The notes under the pieces: model-generated | Seen by the model: only the letters and a program-made list of their open reading frames with translations | Told to the model about the DNA's origin: nothing | Databases searched by the model: none | Program-made: the position numbers and the translations under genes | DNA from: Seohaeicola zhoushanensis | GTDB lineage: Bacteria; Pseudomonadota; Alphaproteobacteria; Rhodobacterales; Rhodobacteraceae | DNA: 64,000 nucleotides | Direction: 5' to 3' | NCBI RefSeq assembly: GCF_014656415.1 | Contig: NZ_BNCJ01000006.1 | Location: forward strand, 1 to 64,000 | Shown here: piece after piece, positions 63,151-64,000 of the stretch | Layout of the letters: every line of letters begins with the position of its first letter | Position numbering within the stretch: position 1 is the stretch's first letter

Positions 63151-63975
63151 ATGAGCGGCAACCCGTATCAGGACGATCGCGGCAACAAGGACTTCACGAT
63201 CGCCAACCCGAAGGGCAGCGGCGAGATCGAACACCGCAGGAGCGGACAGAGCCGCGCCGCGCCGGGCGGCCCCTTCCTCATCGGCGAGGCGATGACCGGC
63301 GGCTATGGCAAGGGGCCGGACATCCTGACCGAATGCACCATCGCGGTGGACAAGGGCGAGATCGCGGTGATCGTCGGGCCGAACGGCGCGGGCAAGTCGA
63401 CCGCTATGAAGGCGATCTTCGGGATGCTGAACCTGCACGGCGGCCATGTGCGGCTGGACGGCGAGGACATCACCGAGCTGTCGCCGCAGGACCGGGTGGT
63501 CAAGGGCATGGGCTTTGTGCCGCAGACCTCGAACATCTTCACCTCGATGACGGTCGAGGAGAACCTGGAGATGGGCGCCTTCATCCGCAAGGACGATTTC
63601 CGGGACACCATGGCGCAGGTCTATGACCTGTTCCCGATCCTCAAGGACAAGCGGCGCCAGCCGGCGGGCGAGCTTTCGGGCGGCCAGCGCCAGCAGGTCG
63701 CCGTGGGCCGCGCACTGATGACCAAGCCCAAGGTGCTGATGCTGGACGAACCGACCGCCGGGGTCAGCCCCATCGTGATGGACGAACTCTTCGACCGGAT
63801 CATCGAGGTCTCCCGCACCGGCATCCCGATCCTGATGGTGGAGCAGAACGCGCGCCAGGCGCTGGAGATCGCCGACAAGGGCTATGTGCTGGTGCAGGGC
63901 CGGAACGCCCATACCGGCTCGGGCAAGGAGCTGCTGGCCGACGACGATGTGCGGCGGAGCTTCCTGGGGGGATGA
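63151..63975 (+). CDS. ABC transporter ATP-binding protein (LivF type) with N-terminal extension
   Basis: 274 residues. Residues 1-45 are a charged extension (NPYQDDRGNKDF, RRSGQSRAAPGG) not seen in typical LivF. After it: Walker A GPNGAGKST, Q-loop GFVPQTSNIFTSMTVEENLEMG, signature LSGGQRQQVA and Walker B LMLDEPTAG. It may start later than ATG 63151; no later start has a clearly better ribosome site. It would serve the same importer. Confidence 0.92.
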   Translation: MSGNPYQDDRGNKDFTIANPKGSGEIEHRRSGQSRAAPGGPFLIGEAMTGGYGKGPDILTECTIAVDKGEIAVIVGPNGAGKSTAMKAIFGMLNLHGGHVRLDGEDITELSPQDRVVKGMGFVPQTSNIFTSMTVEENLEMGAFIRKDDFRDTMAQVYDLFPILKDKRRQPAGELSGGQRQQVAVGRALMTKPKVLMLDEPTAGVSPIVMDELFDRIIEVSRTGIPILMVEQNARQALEIADKGYVLVQGRNAHTGSGKELLADDDVRRSFLGG

Positions 63976-64000
63976 GGATGCGTCTGCACATAATCGCGGC
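63972..64000 (+). CDS. Start of the next operon gene (partial)
   Basis: ATG 63972 overlaps the LivF stop (ATGA) and continues in frame to the window edge as MRMRLHIIA. Too short to identify; a hydrophobic start would fit a permease or an exported protein. Confidence 0.4.

Overview
The window is GC-rich (about 65% by eye) chromosomal DNA of an alphaproteobacterium, most likely the Rhodobacterales (Paracoccaceae or Roseobacter group). This rests on the gene families (class I PHA synthase with phasin, TRAP transporter, YicC-Gmk, class II DAHP synthase, VPLPA-CTERM sorting tail), on FNR-type boxes, and on a palindromic intergenic repeat carrying GTATTTG that I associate with this order. No rRNA, tRNA, CRISPR array, replication origin or prophage was seen.

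0.1-7 kb looks acquired. Two coupled genes encode a 565-residue protein with a duplicated RGxWG[KR]M domain and a 1106-residue modular protein. The larger one has a hydrophobic core of the kind found in polymorphic toxins and a C-terminal CdiA-CT-like nuclease domain. A 142-residue candidate immunity protein (SitI3-like) follows. Directly behind lie a decayed IS5-type transposase fragment and a damaged IS427-group element whose inverted repeats and TA target duplication can still be read.

7-28 kb is accessory stress, redox and secretion content: an EamA exporter, WrbA with a LysR regulator and a clear LysR-type box, a second-type FtsH, a small lipoprotein, an RTX protein with an FNR box, an ACR3 arsenite exporter and an MgtC/DUF4010 membrane protein. 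These are followed by a compact cytochrome P450, acyl carrier protein and alpha/beta-hydrolase cassette, then a Usp. Next comes a run of exported YHS proteins with AhpD-like, DUF1348, PNPOx-like, isochorismatase-like and metallo-beta-lactamase genes; its AraC regulator is frameshifted. A VPLPA-CTERM surface protein closes the region.

28-47 kb holds a minus-strand operon in which every downstream junction is overlapped: TRAP transporter (DctPQM), MarR regulator, acyl-CoA ligase and enoyl-CoA hydratase. It probably takes up and CoA-activates an unsaturated or aromatic acid. Then come Usp/SulP, a TRIC-type channel, a Gph-like phosphatase, TrkH and phasin-PhaC. Two overlapping dynamin-like GTPase genes followed by a Roadblock/LC7 protein form the second candidate for an undescribed system.

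47-64 kb is mostly core metabolism and transport: membrane dipeptidase with a complete Dpp-type ABC transporter, a PAS protein, yicC-gmk-gamma carbonic anhydrase, class II DAHP synthase, a GlxA-type regulator, a PQQ-type sugar dehydrogenase, and the start of a branched-chain amino acid or amide ABC operon that runs out of the window.

Family assignments come from reading translated sequence; no database search was run.
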